Source of the DNA: Erythroxylum novogranatense
Taxonomy: Eukaryota > Streptophyta > Magnoliopsida > Malpighiales > Erythroxylaceae
Direction: 5' to 3'
Assembly (NCBI GenBank): GCA_029891385.1
Contig: CM057226.1
Location: 12,889,225-12,953,224 of the forward strand
Length of the DNA: 64,000 nucleotides
This document shows, one piece after another, positions 1-11,581 of the stretch. The translations under genes and the position numbers were made by a program. Within the stretch, counting starts at the first letter, position 1; each line of letters opens with the position of its first letter. The notes beneath the pieces are model-generated. The model made no database searches. It had not been told where the DNA came from and was given only the letters and a program-made list of their open reading frames with translations.

Positions 1-2826
1 TACAATTAGCAAGATACATAAGAGCTCCTATCGCACTCAGATATGGCGTTTTAGAATCAAGAATTTCTTCGTTTTCTTCGCAAGGACGAAATGGATCATT
101 CTCAACATTAAGCGATCTACCAACCATTGGTGTACTTAACGGAGTTGCTTTATCCATATTGAAACGCCTCAATACCTTTTATGTATATGTCGATTGATGC
201 ACAAATATTCCACTTGGTCTATGCTCAATTTGCAGACCAAGACAATATGTAGTTTTTCCAAGATCTTTCATTTCAAATTCCTTCTTTAAGTACACCACTG
301 TTTCTTGGATTTCTTTAGTAGTACCAATGATATTCAAATCGTCAACATAGACAGCGATAATCACATATCCGGATGTTGTTTTTTTTATAAAAACGCAAGG
401 GCAAATAAGACTATTTACATATCTTTTCTTTGATAGATACTCGCTTAGACGATTGTACCACATGCGTCCAGATTGCTTTAGTCCATATAAGGATCTTTGC
501 AATTTGATCGAATACTTTTCCTTTGGTTGTGATTTTAATCTGCGCAGCATTTGAATCCCGCAGGATTTTCATGTAAATATCACTATCAAGTGATCCGCAT
601 GTAAGTCGTAATAACATCCATAAGACGATTTCCAGCTTCAAGAACTGTTAAGCTAATTAAATATCTAAACGTAATTGTATCCATAATGAGAGTATATTTG
701 TTCATAGTCAATTCCGGTCTTTGAGAAAAACCTTGTACAACAAGTCGAGCTTTGTATCTCACAATCTCATTTTTCTCATTTCGCTTTGAACAAAACCCAT
801 TTGCAACCTATGTGCTTTACACTTTGGGGTGTAAGGACAATAGGTCCAAACACATTACGCTTGTTAAGAGAATTTAATTCTTCAATAGCATCTTTCCATT
901 GAACCCAATTATGTCTATTTTGACATTCAATGATAGATCTTGGTTCGGGATCTTCATTTTCATTGAGGATATCACATGCTATATAGCATAAGAAAATATT
1001 TCATCAATCTCTTTCATATCATTCCGGTTCCATAATTCTTTTGGTGAATATAATTAATTGCAATTTCTTGATTAATGTCACCAGGTCTCTTCTAGGACAC
1101 TATCCTCATCTTGTGTTTCTAAAGGAACACTTTTATCTATCTTGGGGTCATTAATCACATTTGCTCCTTTTCTTTTTCGAAGATTTTTATCTTTAGAATC
1201 GATTGGTCTACCACGCTTCATGCGTGTCGTAGATTCATGAGTGACCATGTTCTCAAATTGTCCTTTTGGGATTTCAATCCGAGAAGGAGTATTTACAGCT
1301 GGTATAAATGATTTAGTCACTCTTTTTGTATCTGTAAAAGCATCTGGTAATTGATTTGCAATTCTTTGCAAATGCATAATTCTTTGCACTTCTGTTTTGC
1401 ATTGTTTTGTGCGTTGATCAAGATACAATAATGATGGTTCGCACCATGTAATTTCTTTCATCAGTTGTTTATTATCTCCCCCTAATGTCGGGAAAGTATT
1501 TCCATCAAAATGACAATCAGTAAAACGTGCTGTAAACACATCACCTGTTTGAGGTTCAAGATATCTAATAATAGATGCACTTTCATAGCTGACATATATC
1601 CCCAATCTTCTTTGAGGTCCCATTTTACTACGTTATGGTGGTGCAATAGGCACATATACTGCACAACCAAAAATTCTCAAATGGGAGATATTTGGTTCTT
1701 GACCAAAGGCAAGTTGTCGTGGGGAGTAGTTATGATATGCACTTGGTGGGATGCTAATTAATGCCTCAAAGATGTAAAATTGCATGACCCCATACGGAAA
1801 TTGAAGCTTTGTTCTCATCATCAATGGTCTAGCAATAAGTCAAGGCGTTTAATTAAAGATTCACTAAACCATTTTGAGTATGCACATGAGCAACAGGATG
1901 CTCGACCATAATCCCGATTGACATACAATAGTCATTGAAAGTTTGGGATGTGAATTCACCAAAGATTATCGAATCGACTTTCTTTATTGTATAATCGGAA
2001 ATTGTGCTCGTAATTTAATAATTTGTGCAAGAAATCTTGAAAATGCCATCTTACGAGTTGATAGTAGACAAACGTGAGACCATCTGCTGGAGGCATCTAT
2101 CAATACCATAAAATATCGAAATGGTCCACATGGTGGATGAATTGGTCCACATATATCACCTTGAATACGTTCAAGAAAAGCAGGGGATTCCAATTTTATT
2201 TTAGCTGGTGATGGCCTTATGATCAGTTTTCCAAGAGAACAAGATGTACATGGACTCTTATTTATTTGAGTAATCATTTTATTACTCAATGGATGTCCAT
2301 GTGTATTCTCAATTATTTTTCGCATCATTGTTGATCCTGGATGACCCAGACGATCATGCCAAATAAATATCATCGAAGGATCAATGTGTGCTTTCACTAC
2401 CATATTAGATTCCATCACATTTATATATGTATAATGCAATCCAGTAGGGAGCATTGGTAGTTTTTCCAATATGTTTATCTTTCCTGATTTACAGGTTGTA
2501 AGATACATATATTTCATATTTCCCTCAGTTGCAGACTGAGTATCATATTTATGAGAATATATATAATTAAAACTCAACAAATTTCTTTTAGACTTTGGCG
2601 CAAATAAGGCATCATGTATTGGGAACTTTGTGCCATTTGGTAATGTGAAATTTGCCTTGCCAATTCTTTCAATCAAGTCTGCAGGACCTGATATTGTGTT
2701 CACAATTGTTTTTGTTGGTTTTAATTCTGAAAAGAACCTCTTATCTTTCAGGATAGTGTGCGTTGTGCCACTATCTGGTATGCATAAATTATCATTATTT
2801 TCCGCTCCTCTTTCGAAGCGATCCAT
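1..2826 (-). pseudogene. copia pol (protease, integrase, reverse transcriptase), degenerate
   Basis: From 2826 downward the frame begins with MDRFERG and soon reaches the aspartic protease motif DSGTTH. A GAG-pre-integrase zinc site follows (H near HDRLGHPG, then CTSC) and the first integrase block GDICGP with a following LIDASS. Integrase continues in pieces at 1824-1633 and 1623-1078 after frameshifts. Reverse transcriptase is seen at 641-411 and 550-179, with SLYGLKQ and the catalytic YVDD. A TAA at about 181-179 interrupts RT, but the same frame continues to base 1 with LRRFNMDKA and STPMVGRSL, which are typical of the RT to RNase H connection. Several frameshifts plus nonsense codons make this a pseudogene. 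Confidence 0.9.
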
Positions 2827-3038
2827 ATCAAAACTTCATATAAAATAAATAATCTAATGAGAAAATTTGCAAGAACTTTAATAAAGAGAAAAAGATATTA
2901 TTTGAACTACCACAACAAGCATAAGAATACATAACACAAGCATAAGTATATTATTTTAATTTCCATTGCTATTGCCACCAACAATGTCTTGATCCACAAA
3001 ATCATCAAGAAATCCAAGCATTCAGATATGTAGAGTCA

Positions 3039-4049
3039 TCAAGGATTATGATTCTCAATGAAATCAAAATCAAAAGCACCAAGGTCAGTTGAATCACCTA
3101 AAGGGCGTTGTTCAGTAAAATTCACTTCCTTTTCTTTCCTTTTTAAGGATGCTTTGTATAACTGACATAGATGTTCAGGAACTCGACAAACTTTAGCCCA
3201 ATGTCCTTTTGTACCACATCTAAGGCAAGAATCTCCTGAAGTCCTATAAGAACTTCCATGAACATCATTAATATGGTGCTTGTTATTGTGGTGGCTCGTA
3301 TTTCTTTGAAAGGAGTTATATGGATAACTTCCTCGGCCACGTCCATGACCACGGCCACAAATGTAGTTACGACCGTGGCCACAACCATGACCGTGACCAC
3401 GACTAGGCCCGTGATGATGTTTTCTTTCATTGTCATTTCGAATTGCAATATTCGCTTCTGGAAATGTTGCCGCGCCAGTAGGGCGGGATTGATGATTTTT
3501 CATCAAAAGTTCATTATTCTTCTCGGCTACAAGGAGGCATGAAATCAGATCAGAGTATTTTTTAAATCCACGCTCTCGATATTGTTGTTGCAATGTTACA
3601 TTTGATGCGTGGAAGGTGGAGTATGTTTTTTCTAACGTATCTTCCTCAATGATTGTTTGCCCACAAAATTGTAGTTGTGAGACAATTTTAAACATTGCTG
3701 AGTTATACTCATTGACCTTTTTAAAATCTTGGAAGCGTAAAGCGCTCCATTCATCACGAGAAGCCGGAAGTAAAACTTCCTTTTGATGGTCATATCTTTC
3801 TTGTAAATTTTTCCACAAATGACTTGGATCTTTAATTGTGAGGTATTATATTTTTAATCCCTCATCAAGATGACGACGAATGAAGATCATCGCTTTGGCT
3901 TTATTTTGTTTTGATGTTGTATTATTTTCTTTAATGGTATTTAATAGATCCATTGATTCAAGATGCATTTCAACATCAATCATCCATGACATATAATTAT
4001 GGCCCACAACATCAAGAGCAGCGAACTCAATTTTGGCAAGATTGGACAT
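3039..4049 (-). pseudogene. copia gag with one premature stop
   Basis: Starts MSNLAKIEF at 4049. The frame is open except for a single TAA at 3848-3846, after HLDEGLKI; the same frame continues with YLTIKDPSHLW and runs to the stop at 3041-3039. The central part matches the UBN2-type copia gag (for example RYDHQKEVLLP). A Gly/His/Arg-rich RNA-binding stretch lies at roughly 3300-3410, followed by a CCHC zinc knuckle CLRCGTKGHWAKVC (C-x2-C-x4-H-x4-C). The length, about 336 codons, is normal for gag. One nonsense change apart, it is intact. Confidence 0.92.
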
Positions 4050-4404
4050 GTTGGCAACTATTATACAATAGAGAGAAATAATTAATACAGTTATTCAAAT
4101 AGATATTACATTAAATAAATCACATGCCATGCTCAAATGCTATGCCAATAAGTAACAAAGGGATCATACAAAATGCTATTACTAAGAGAAAAAAATTGCG
4201 ATCGGAATCATTTAGCTCTACACTAAGAATAAAACAAAGATACATAATGACAATAATTATACAAAAACATAATATAGCGGACAACATTTGAATTATATTT
4301 TGAGGTAAGAAATAATGTGTAGGGATGAAGTAAATTATGTAGAAGTGGTATCTATTTATAGAAAAAAAAATGAATCATTTTTCATTATTATTATTATTAT
4401 TATT

Positions 4405-4450
4405 TACCGTTAACTAGCCGTTATTTTTTTTACCGTTAACTAGCCGTTAT
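4405..4450. repeat. 20-bp direct repeat pair in the element-1 leader
   Basis: Two identical 20-base copies (4405-4424 and 4431-4450) separated by six bases, just after an ATT microsatellite at about 4384-4404. They lie in the untranslated leader of element 1. A related pair of imperfect repeats containing cgtttgttt and acgtaaa..gaagaacc follows at about 4571-4640. No function can be assigned. Confidence 0.85.
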
Positions 4451-4680
4451 AATATATATTATTTAATTATTTATTTAAAACACATAATTGATAATAAGAT
4501 ATATGTAGTAAAATTAATAATATCATAAGTAGAATTAATGTAGATAAATGGAAAAATAAATGGAAGAACTTACGTTTGTTTGTTATACGTAAACGGAAGA
4601 ACCTTACGTTTGTTTGATGTACGTAAATGGAAGAACCTTATGATTGGTTGAAGTTGATAAGTCGAATTGTAGACCTTAGA

Positions 4681-4697
4681 GCTTCGTGCTGATAACG
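4681..4697 (-). other. primer-binding region of element 1
   Basis: On the minus strand the sequence directly after the LTR reads cgttatcagcacgaagc. It occupies the place of a primer-binding site but is not the usual tRNA-iMet complement TGGTATCAGAGC. I infer that a different tRNA, or an internal tRNA segment as in some copia elements, primes this family. Confidence 0.55.
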
Positions 4698-4955
4698 TGT
4701 TATAAAACCGAAACTAAAATGTAAGAATATTTGGGAGAGGAGAATTCTTCTTATACAAATGGTGTATCTTACATCAAGTTAACCCTTCTATTTATAATAC
4801 AAAATTTCTAATAAAATACTATGATAATAGAAGTGGTTCACTAACTATTAAGTGGTGCATTTGGTGCACTAACAATTAAGTGGTGCATTTGGTGCATTAA
4901 CAATTAAGTGGTGTATTAACAATTAGTGGCACACCATTTTCTATCTTTTATAACA
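4698..4955 (-). repeat. 5' LTR of copia element 1 (258 bp)
   Basis: Begins TGTTATAAAA (4698-4707) and ends TTTTATAACA (4946-4955): a perfect 10-bp terminal inverted repeat with TG..CA ends. The part at 4831-4932 is made of tandem 18- to 28-bp units built on aagtggtgcatttggtgcac and taacaatt. The gag leader follows on the minus side. Confidence 0.9.
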
Positions 4956-4989
4956 GGTTCGTATTATTTCTAACACGTAATATCACAAC
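4956..4989 (+). other. 5' LTR stub and decayed primer-binding site of element 2
   Basis: Bases 4956-4975 (ggttcgt..atttctaaca) match the final bases of the 3' LTR at 10335-10354 with only a few differences. Two bases later, taatatcacaac (4978-4989) matches the tRNA-iMet primer site TGGTATCAGAGC at 8 of 12 positions, three of the four differences being G to A. Together they place the LTR/internal boundary at 4975/4976. Confidence 0.7.
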
Positions 4990-5454
4990 AGTTTCATGAT
5001 TGTATAGATTTGAACGAAGATTTTTAAAATTTTCCATAAGAAAATTGAAAAAATTTATTTATTTTTGCTTATATAAACTGCATATTTGTTTTTTAGATTG
5101 ACTTTGGATGAGCTTTGCATGAATACAAACTTTGGGGTGATTTTCTAACAAAAAGTCCATCGAAATGTGAAGAAAAATTGCTAGAAAAAGTCACCTTTTT
5201 CCTAGCGATAGGAATGCTGAATCATTGAAGAAGCAACCATATGCTTTTGGGATGTACTCTACTTCTGGCATATGCAGGCCCCAAGAGTTGAGCGTATATA
5301 CAACATGTGAGGTACAAGTGTTTAAGGTGGTTGACGTGTTTGTATGTCTAACATGCGTGTGTCACATAAGCTATAAGGCGATGGACAGGTCTCTGCAATT
5401 CTGGTGTGTGGACAACATCAGTCAAAAGGGTTGACATGTGTCTGCTCGCTTCTA

Positions 5455-5542
5455 GCACATGAGTGGACTTCCAAGGATTAACATAGAAAGATATTTAGAA
5501 GCACATGAGTGCACTTCCAAAAATTAACATAGAAAGATATTT
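5455..5542 (+). repeat. tandem duplication of about 46 bp inside element 2
   Basis: Two copies (5455-5500 and 5501-5542) starting gcacatgagtg and ending agaaagatattt. They lie in the 5' part of the element-2 gag region and differ at a few bases. Confidence 0.8.
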
Positions 5543-5589
5543 CCTCAATAAGATATAGGTACCCTATTAAAAGAACTATATTCTATAAG

Positions 5590-6120
5590 ATATAATGGAG
5601 TAGGGTTAGTGACGGAATATATAATTATGATGGTCCACCTCCAAAATAAGTTGAAAGCATTAAACATTTATATTCTTGATGCTTGTATTGTGCACTTAGC
5701 TTTGAGTACTCTTCCACCAGAGTTTGATATTCTGGTTAGTAAATACAATTATCAAGATGAAGTTTGGGAAATATTCAATGTGCTACTGAAAAAGAGAAAC
5801 TGAAGAATACAACTCATATAACCTTAATAGCAACCAAGGGAAAGGAAAAGGTAAAGTCCTATAAGTTTAAGGTAAAAAATATAAACGTCAATCCAACATA
5901 ACTACGGTCATGTGAGTACAAGTATGCAATGATTCTTTTGTAAAAACAAAGGACATATGAACCTAGAATGTCACGAGAACAAAATCTAGAAAGAAAGGCA
6001 GGAGATCTCAAGTAACTCCTCAACTTATATGATACTTGACACTAATGTTGTTACAGCCACATCAAGTTTTTGGTAGCTAGATAATGGAACTTCTAATTAT
6101 ACTGCTTTCACAATATAAGG
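5590..6120 (+). pseudogene. copia gag fragment of element 2
   Basis: The reading around 5609-5803 gives MTEYIIMMVHLQNKLKALNI and then LSTLPPEFD, which is the conserved C-terminal part of UBN2-type copia gag. A decayed zinc-knuckle-like stretch (CKNKGHMNLECHENK) follows near 5935-5980. Stops and frame changes interrupt it throughout. It leads into a protease-like LDNGTSNYTAFT stretch near 6080-6110. Confidence 0.75.
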
Positions 6121-6149
6121 ATACATGATAAAGAGAAAGTCGAATAAAG

Positions 6150-9100
6150 AGAGGAAAAAATTTGATTGTGGGAAATAACGAAGAAATGGGTGTAGTTTTT
6201 TTAGGGAGTATGTGTTCCAACTTAGATATAGGGTTCAAACTTATTTTTTATGAGACATTCTATATGTTAGCTTTTGGATATAATTTGATATCTTTCTCTG
6301 TTTTAGATAAAGAAGGTTACAATTTTGTATTCGAAAATTCAGTTGTAAAGTTATCTTTCAATGCAAAACATATTGGTATAGAATACATCTTGCCCTTGAT
6401 GAGGTTTATGCTATTTTATATATTGTGGAACATGTTACCAAGAGGTGACCTCTGATAAAGGAAAAATCATATGTATTGTGACATAAAAGATTAGGTCACA
6501 TTTCTAAAGAAAGGGTTTAAAGATTGATAAACGATAATATTATCCCAACTTTGGATTATGATAATCTGGAAACATTTGTTGATTGTTGTAGAGGTAAGTT
6601 GACCAAAATACAGAAAAAGGTTAACTTATGCTTTTGATCTATTAGAACTCATACATAAGAACATATGTAGATCCTATATAACTACTTCGTGTAATTCAAG
6701 ATATTTTCTGACATTTATTGATGACTATTCCTACTATTTATATGTTTTCTTGCTTAAAAAAAGTCTGAATTTTTTGATAAATTCGGGATCTTTAAGATTA
6801 AAGTTGAGAACTAATTGAAAAAGTCAATCAAAATTATCAAATTTTACCATGGAGGTGAATATTATCGCAGACATGGGGTTTCAAAACAAGAAAAAGATCT
6901 CTTTGTCAAATGTTTAGAATCATGTGAAATAGTGGCTCGGTTCACTATGTCAAGTAATCCTGAGCAAAATGGTGCAACTGAAAGGTAAAATCAAACCTTA
7001 AAAAACATGATGAGTTCAATGTAGAACAAAACTAATTTACCTAACTATCTTTAGGGTGAAGCCATAAAGACTGCCTTGCACATATTTAACAAAGTCCCAA
7101 GTGATTCAGTTTCAAAGACATCTTTTAACATTAGGAAGGGGTGGAAGCTTAGCCTCACTCATCTTCGTGTATGAGACTGGCCTGGTAAGGTACGTTTGTA
7201 TAATCCTTATAAAAATAAGATTCATTTTTGTTCCATTTATTGTTACTTATTGCGTATTTAGACTACTATAAGGAATACGTATTTTACTGTAGAGATGGAG
7301 GATTTGGAATAGTAAAATCACAAACAGCTAAGTTTTGGAATATAATGTCTATGATGAGGGTGGTCATTCTCATCCTTTAGATGATCGAGGGGTTATTTCA
7401 TATGCATCACTCATATAGCCAGAGCTAGTGGATCCATGTCTTAGTATCGTACCAGTGCAGGACTATGAACCTATACTTATACAAACTGAGGTTCTTAAGG
7501 TATGTGAACATATTAAACCGATTCAATTAAGGAGATCTAATAAAGTGAGAAGATCTGATATATCATCTAATTACATAATCTATTTGGGTGAACAAGACTA
7601 TAATATTGAACATATAATGGATCTGGTTACTTTTATAGAGGCTCTTCTTGACCTTATGCGAATTTGTAATGGGATGCAATTAGGGATGAGATGCATTCCA
7701 TTAAACATAATAAGGTATGGAAGCTTGTAGATTTGCCTCATAACTGTAAATATATCATCTACAAATAAATTTATAAGACCAAAAAGGACTCTCAAGGTTA
7801 AGTTGATCGTCAGAGGGTTAGCTTGGAGATAAGGGATTGACTTTAATTTTACCTTTACAATTAGAGATAAGAGATTGACTTTAATGTTACCTTTTCTCTC
7901 GTATCCTATAAGAATGCATTTAGAATGATTATGATAATAGTCGCTTATTATAACAAATAGCTAAATCATATGGATGTAAAAACCATTTTTCTGAATGGAG
8001 ACCTTCATGAAGAGATCTATATAAATAACCTAAAGAATTTTAGGATTAATTTAAAGTTGACATGGTTTGTAAATTGAGAAAATCCATATATGGACAGTGG
8101 TACCTAAATTTTGATGAGGTTGTTATTCATTTGACTTCATGAAAAATAAAGTTGAAACATGCTTGTATTACAAGGTAAGGAGAAGTAATGTTATTTTTCT
8201 ACTTTGTATGTAGATGATATCATGCTCGTATCAAATGACTTGAGCATACTGCATAAGGTCAAGCAACTTTTGGCCAAGCATTTTGAAATAAAGGACCTTA
8301 GTGAAACATCTTTTATCCATGGTATTTAGATTTATAGCTACAAATCTCAAAACTTGTTGGATCACTCACAAAGTGCATACATTGAACGAGTATTGTAAAT
8401 GTTTAATATGGTTGATTGTAAATCTATTATAACAGCTATTTCTTATGGTGAGAGATTATCTTTAGCATAATGTTCAAAGAATGGTACATAGGGAGAGATT
8501 ATGAAGAACATTCCTTGTTCTAATGCGATTGGTAGTTTGAAGTATGCCCAAGTGTATACTAGATCAGAAATTGCATTCATTGTTGAGCTACTAGGTAGAT
8601 ACCTAGCTAACTGAGGAATAGACCACTAAAATATAGTCAAAGGAGTTTTGAGATATCTCAAGGGAACTAAAGATTATATATTAACATTTAGGAAATTTAA
8701 CATTATAGACCCCATTGGTTTTATATATTCGAATTTTGTTGTGTACAAATGATGGAAAGTCTACATCAGGGCATATCTTCATGTTGACAGATGGTGTTGT
8801 TTCGTAGAAGAGTATCAAGTAAACATTGATAATTTCCTCAACTATGCATGTAGAGTTTGTATCATGTTATGGGGCTACTTCATAGGCAATTTGGCTCAAG
8901 AACTTAATTTTGAGTTGTCTGTAGTTGATTCAGTAGCTAGACCCATTCAGTTGTATTGTAATAATCCCTCTACTGTATTATTTATTAACAACAATAAAAT
9001 TATCACAATGTCTAAGCATTTGAATGTCAAGTATTTAACTATAAAGGAATTAGTGTAGAAAGGTAGCATTATAGTGGAGAATATAGAGACTAAGCATATG

Positions 9101-9193
9101 TTAGTTGATCCACTAACTAAAGTACACCTAATTCATTTTGGAAGACATATATACAATATGAGTTTGATGAAGTCCTTAGACACTGCTAGTTAG
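6150..9193 (+). pseudogene. copia pol of element 2 (integrase, RT, RNase H), degenerate
   Basis: GAG-pre-integrase material is at 6162-6455. Integrase-like FIDDYSYYLYVFLL lies near 6710-6750. RT begins near 7680 with VWKLVDLPHNCK-like sequence; it continues with MDVKTAFLNGDLHEEIY-like sequence near 7970-8020 (partly decayed) and YVDDIMLVSNDL near 8205-8240. RNase H is clear at 8864-9058 (LFINNN, SKHLNVKYL), and the copia C-terminal motif HMLVDPLTK precedes a stop at about 9193. Multiple stops and shifts in every domain show long inactivity. Confidence 0.85.
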
Positions 9194-9850
9194 GGATCAT
9201 TGTATTTGACTCCTAATAAATTTGTTTTAATTTTCATGTATTATGATAACACAATATATATATATATGGATGATCAACATTTTTATACTCAGTCATTCAA
9301 TTTGTGGTATATTGTCATAGTATAGTTGAAAGTCTTCAGATTTGTGTCGATCTTAAGCATTTAATGATCATTAGGCATATTTACTAATTAACCTCCTACG
9401 TGTTTAGGAAACAAACAAATACATATATAAATCCATGAATTTGATAAGATAAAACATGATATAAGTGTTTAATCCGATAATGCTTTCTCTAATGTGATTA
9501 GTATTAAATTAGAGAAAACATATTTTCTAATGATCTAGTATCAATTTTAGAGAAATTAAGGTCGACAAACAGAATATGATACATTTCATATCATACATGT
9601 ATTACTATAGTTTGTCACACTCAATTTACCTATTCATATTAGTAAGGTATTAGATGTGCATGATTGTATTGAATTTATGTCACATAATACATCTGATACT
9701 TTTTGGTATTGAAAGTCTTAGGAGACCGGATAATAAACTTTCATTATTCTTGGATCAAATGTTTTATTTTGGTCGACCATTATGTTGATTTTCTTAGTCA
9801 CTATTACTATTTTCATTTTCAATATAACTGTTGCAATTAATATTTATCTC

Positions 9851-9861
9851 AAGGAGGAAAA
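9851..9861 (+). other. polypurine tract of element 2
   Basis: aaggaggaaaa directly abuts the TG of the 3' LTR, the position expected of the plus-strand primer tract. Confidence 0.75.
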
Positions 9862-10354
9862 TGTTGGAATTCCTATTGGACAACTATTAATTGCAAATTT
9901 TTATAAATTAAGGCAAGGAAAATTAAAAAAGCTCAATAAAAAATATGGTTAAATTGGTTGAAGTCTAGTGAAAAAAAAAAAGAACCCTTATTAGTATGGA
10001 CATATCTGCTTATTAGGCTTGTGATGAGATCTAATAATATTTCTATAAATAACTGCTAAGGTCTCTTGTAACTTGTCGACAGAAGTTTGTAAGAAAAAGT
10101 TACTCTGACCTGTTAAAAGATACACGCATTCAAAAGGACGTAAAAAGGCAGATAACTTGCATATAGCTAAATTGAAAGTTGCAACAATTTGTTTATACGT
10201 CGATGAGTTTATTAAAAGAATCCAAGATTGTTAAGGCAATTGAGGAGCTTGTTTGTCGAACTATGGATAACAAAACATGTACTTTTCCACATTATGTCTG
10301 TTTATACAAGTTCTTCATAGATCTTAGGCTTAAAGCTTCGTGCTATTTCTAACA
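9862..10354 (+). repeat. 3' LTR of copia element 2 (493 bp)
   Basis: Starts TGTTGGAAT directly after a purine tract and ends ATTTCTAACA, giving TG..CA ends with an imperfect terminal inverted repeat. A TATA-like ctataaata near 10043 sits inside it, in keeping with an LTR promoter. The 658-base gap from the pol stop (9193) to the purine tract holds no recognisable coding sequence. Confidence 0.8.
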
Positions 10355-10359
10355 TAATT

Positions 10360-11223
10360 AGCTCGACTAAGGAGCTAAGTATTGTTGTTTCAAATCTAGC
10401 AAGAACAGGCTATAGAAATTGCAACTATGGGGTGCAAAATTTAGTGAATAACATTAATCATTAAGATAGATTCAGATCCAAAGAGTTTGTTATCTTCTCA
10501 TGCTTAGAGGTTACTTTGGACTTGGATTTGTCACAATCAACCTTGTGCCTTTAAAAGATTTCTTCTTCTTACTCGACTTGACAGACTTTCCTTTTGAATA
10601 GTTTTTTCGTTATACCAGTCTGACTATCTCCTTCTTGTCTCAGTTGATGCATAAACCTAAATAATTCAACAGTCGATTCTACTTACGAGAAAATTTGGAT
10701 GTCAAACACCATATAAATGAGGATGAAGCTAACCTAACGTGAAACTTGACTTCCTCAGCATGATAAGCCTATGAGAACTCTTTTGAGAGGGTACTGAGGA
10801 ATTTATGGAGTACGGGGAAAATGGCAGTGATCGAATTGAGAAGATGAAACAAAAGGATATTTTTTAATACAATGTATAGTGAAGTTGATCTTTACCAACC
10901 ACGAGAAGGCCACTCCCAGCAGTTGTTGCCGCGGTGGTATCGGTTAAAGAACTTAATGGGGTTGAAGGGATGAAGAGAAGCCTGATCTATTCTTATTGCC
11001 ATCCCTATTCTTGAGGTTGGTGGTGGAAAATAACTGAGGGAGAGTGTGGTAAATAGTATGAGAAAAAAGGCATAGAGGGTTGGAGCTTCATGGAATTGTG
11101 TGGAGGGATGATACATCAGAATTAAGTATGAAAATTCATATGCTTTTGGTCTTCATTCTGAATCATTCAGGAGCATGTATTGAGAAGATCATATGAAGGC
11201 ATTTTTGGGTCAATTGTGGATAA
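10360..11223. other. intergenic DNA between element 2 and the first gene's 3' end
   Basis: AT-rich DNA without recognisable repeats or conserved coding sequence. It contains one short open frame on the minus strand (10892-11116), listed separately. Confidence 0.5.
10892..11116 (-). CDS. possible small secreted or membrane peptide, 74 aa
   Basis: I do not recognise this protein. It starts MYHPSTQFHEAPTLYAFF. A hydrophobic stretch at residues 12-30 (APTLYAFFLILFTTLSLSY) could be a signal peptide or one membrane span, followed by a proline-rich PPPTS segment. The C-terminus, GNNCWEWPSRGW, is rich in Trp and has the only cysteine. It lies downstream of, and on the same strand as, the organelle-protein gene, about 100 bases past that gene's likely poly(A) signal. 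There is no homology support; a chance open frame is as likely. Confidence 0.2.
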   Translation of the reverse strand: MYHPSTQFHEAPTLYAFFLILFTTLSLSYFPPPTSRIGMAIRIDQASLHPFNPIKFFNRYHRGNNCWEWPSRGW

Positions 11224-11229
11224 TTTATT
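11224..11229 (-). terminator. candidate poly(A) signal of the organelle-protein gene
   Basis: AATAAA on the minus strand, about 350 bases past the stop at 11582. Position and orientation fit a 3' UTR end; plant poly(A) signals are loose, so this is only a candidate. Confidence 0.3.
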
Positions 11230-11581
11230 TATACTTGTACAAGAATAGAAATCATAGTATCATCAACATTTTTAATGCAAATGCAAGAAAATTTATAGCA
11301 CAGTTTTTCCACAACATACAAAAAGTTCATGAAATTGTTGATGCTGTGGCAACTCATCAATTATAATATCAATAGTTTTACTTTGCAGATTCTCTCCCCA
11401 GCAACTTACAACAGGAACACGAGCCATGTTCCCTAGATCATGACACTTCAATTCAAAATAAACCATGGTTTTCTTCATATTGACTTTTTTTCAATTATTA
11501 AGAAGTTCATGCAACATTTAAGTTGGAAAAAAAGCAGACAATTGAAAAGAAGAAAGCGCATGACATTTAACAATTTACTAT

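Larger units (their letters stand above)
1..4955 (-). mobile_element. Ty1/copia LTR retrotransposon (element 1), truncated by the window edge
   Basis: On the minus strand the order is LTR (4698-4955), primer-binding region, leader (4050-4680), gag (4049-3039) and pol (2826 to base 1). The order protease, integrase, reverse transcriptase within pol is the copia order. The 3' part (RNase H, polypurine tract, second LTR) lies beyond base 1. Both gag and pol carry stops, so it is not autonomous. It is much less decayed than the copia element it sits in, so it is the younger of the two. The five bases after the LTR, ggttc at 4956-4960, are the candidate target-site duplication; its partner is outside the window. 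Confidence 0.93.
4956..10354 (+). mobile_element. Ty1/copia LTR retrotransposon (element 2), old, host of element 1
   Basis: An internal region on the plus strand runs from 4976 to 9861 and ends with a purine tract and a 493-bp 3' LTR (9862-10354). The 5' LTR survives in the window only as its last 20 bases (4956-4975), because element 1 is inserted in it. Coding parts are full of stops and frameshifts. The order gag, protease/integrase, RT, RNase H is copia-type and resembles the Tnt1-like group. The candidate target duplication after the 3' LTR is taatt (10355-10359); the partner is outside the window. Confidence 0.88.

Noticed and set aside
3258..3542. Thr/Val-rich plus-strand frame
   Set aside because: Antisense shadow of the gag Gly/His-rich segment and zinc knuckle.
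11293..11478. 61-codon frame on the minus strand after the organelle-protein gene
   Set aside because: It falls in the likely 3' UTR between the stop (11582) and a poly(A) signal (11224). No recognisable domain.
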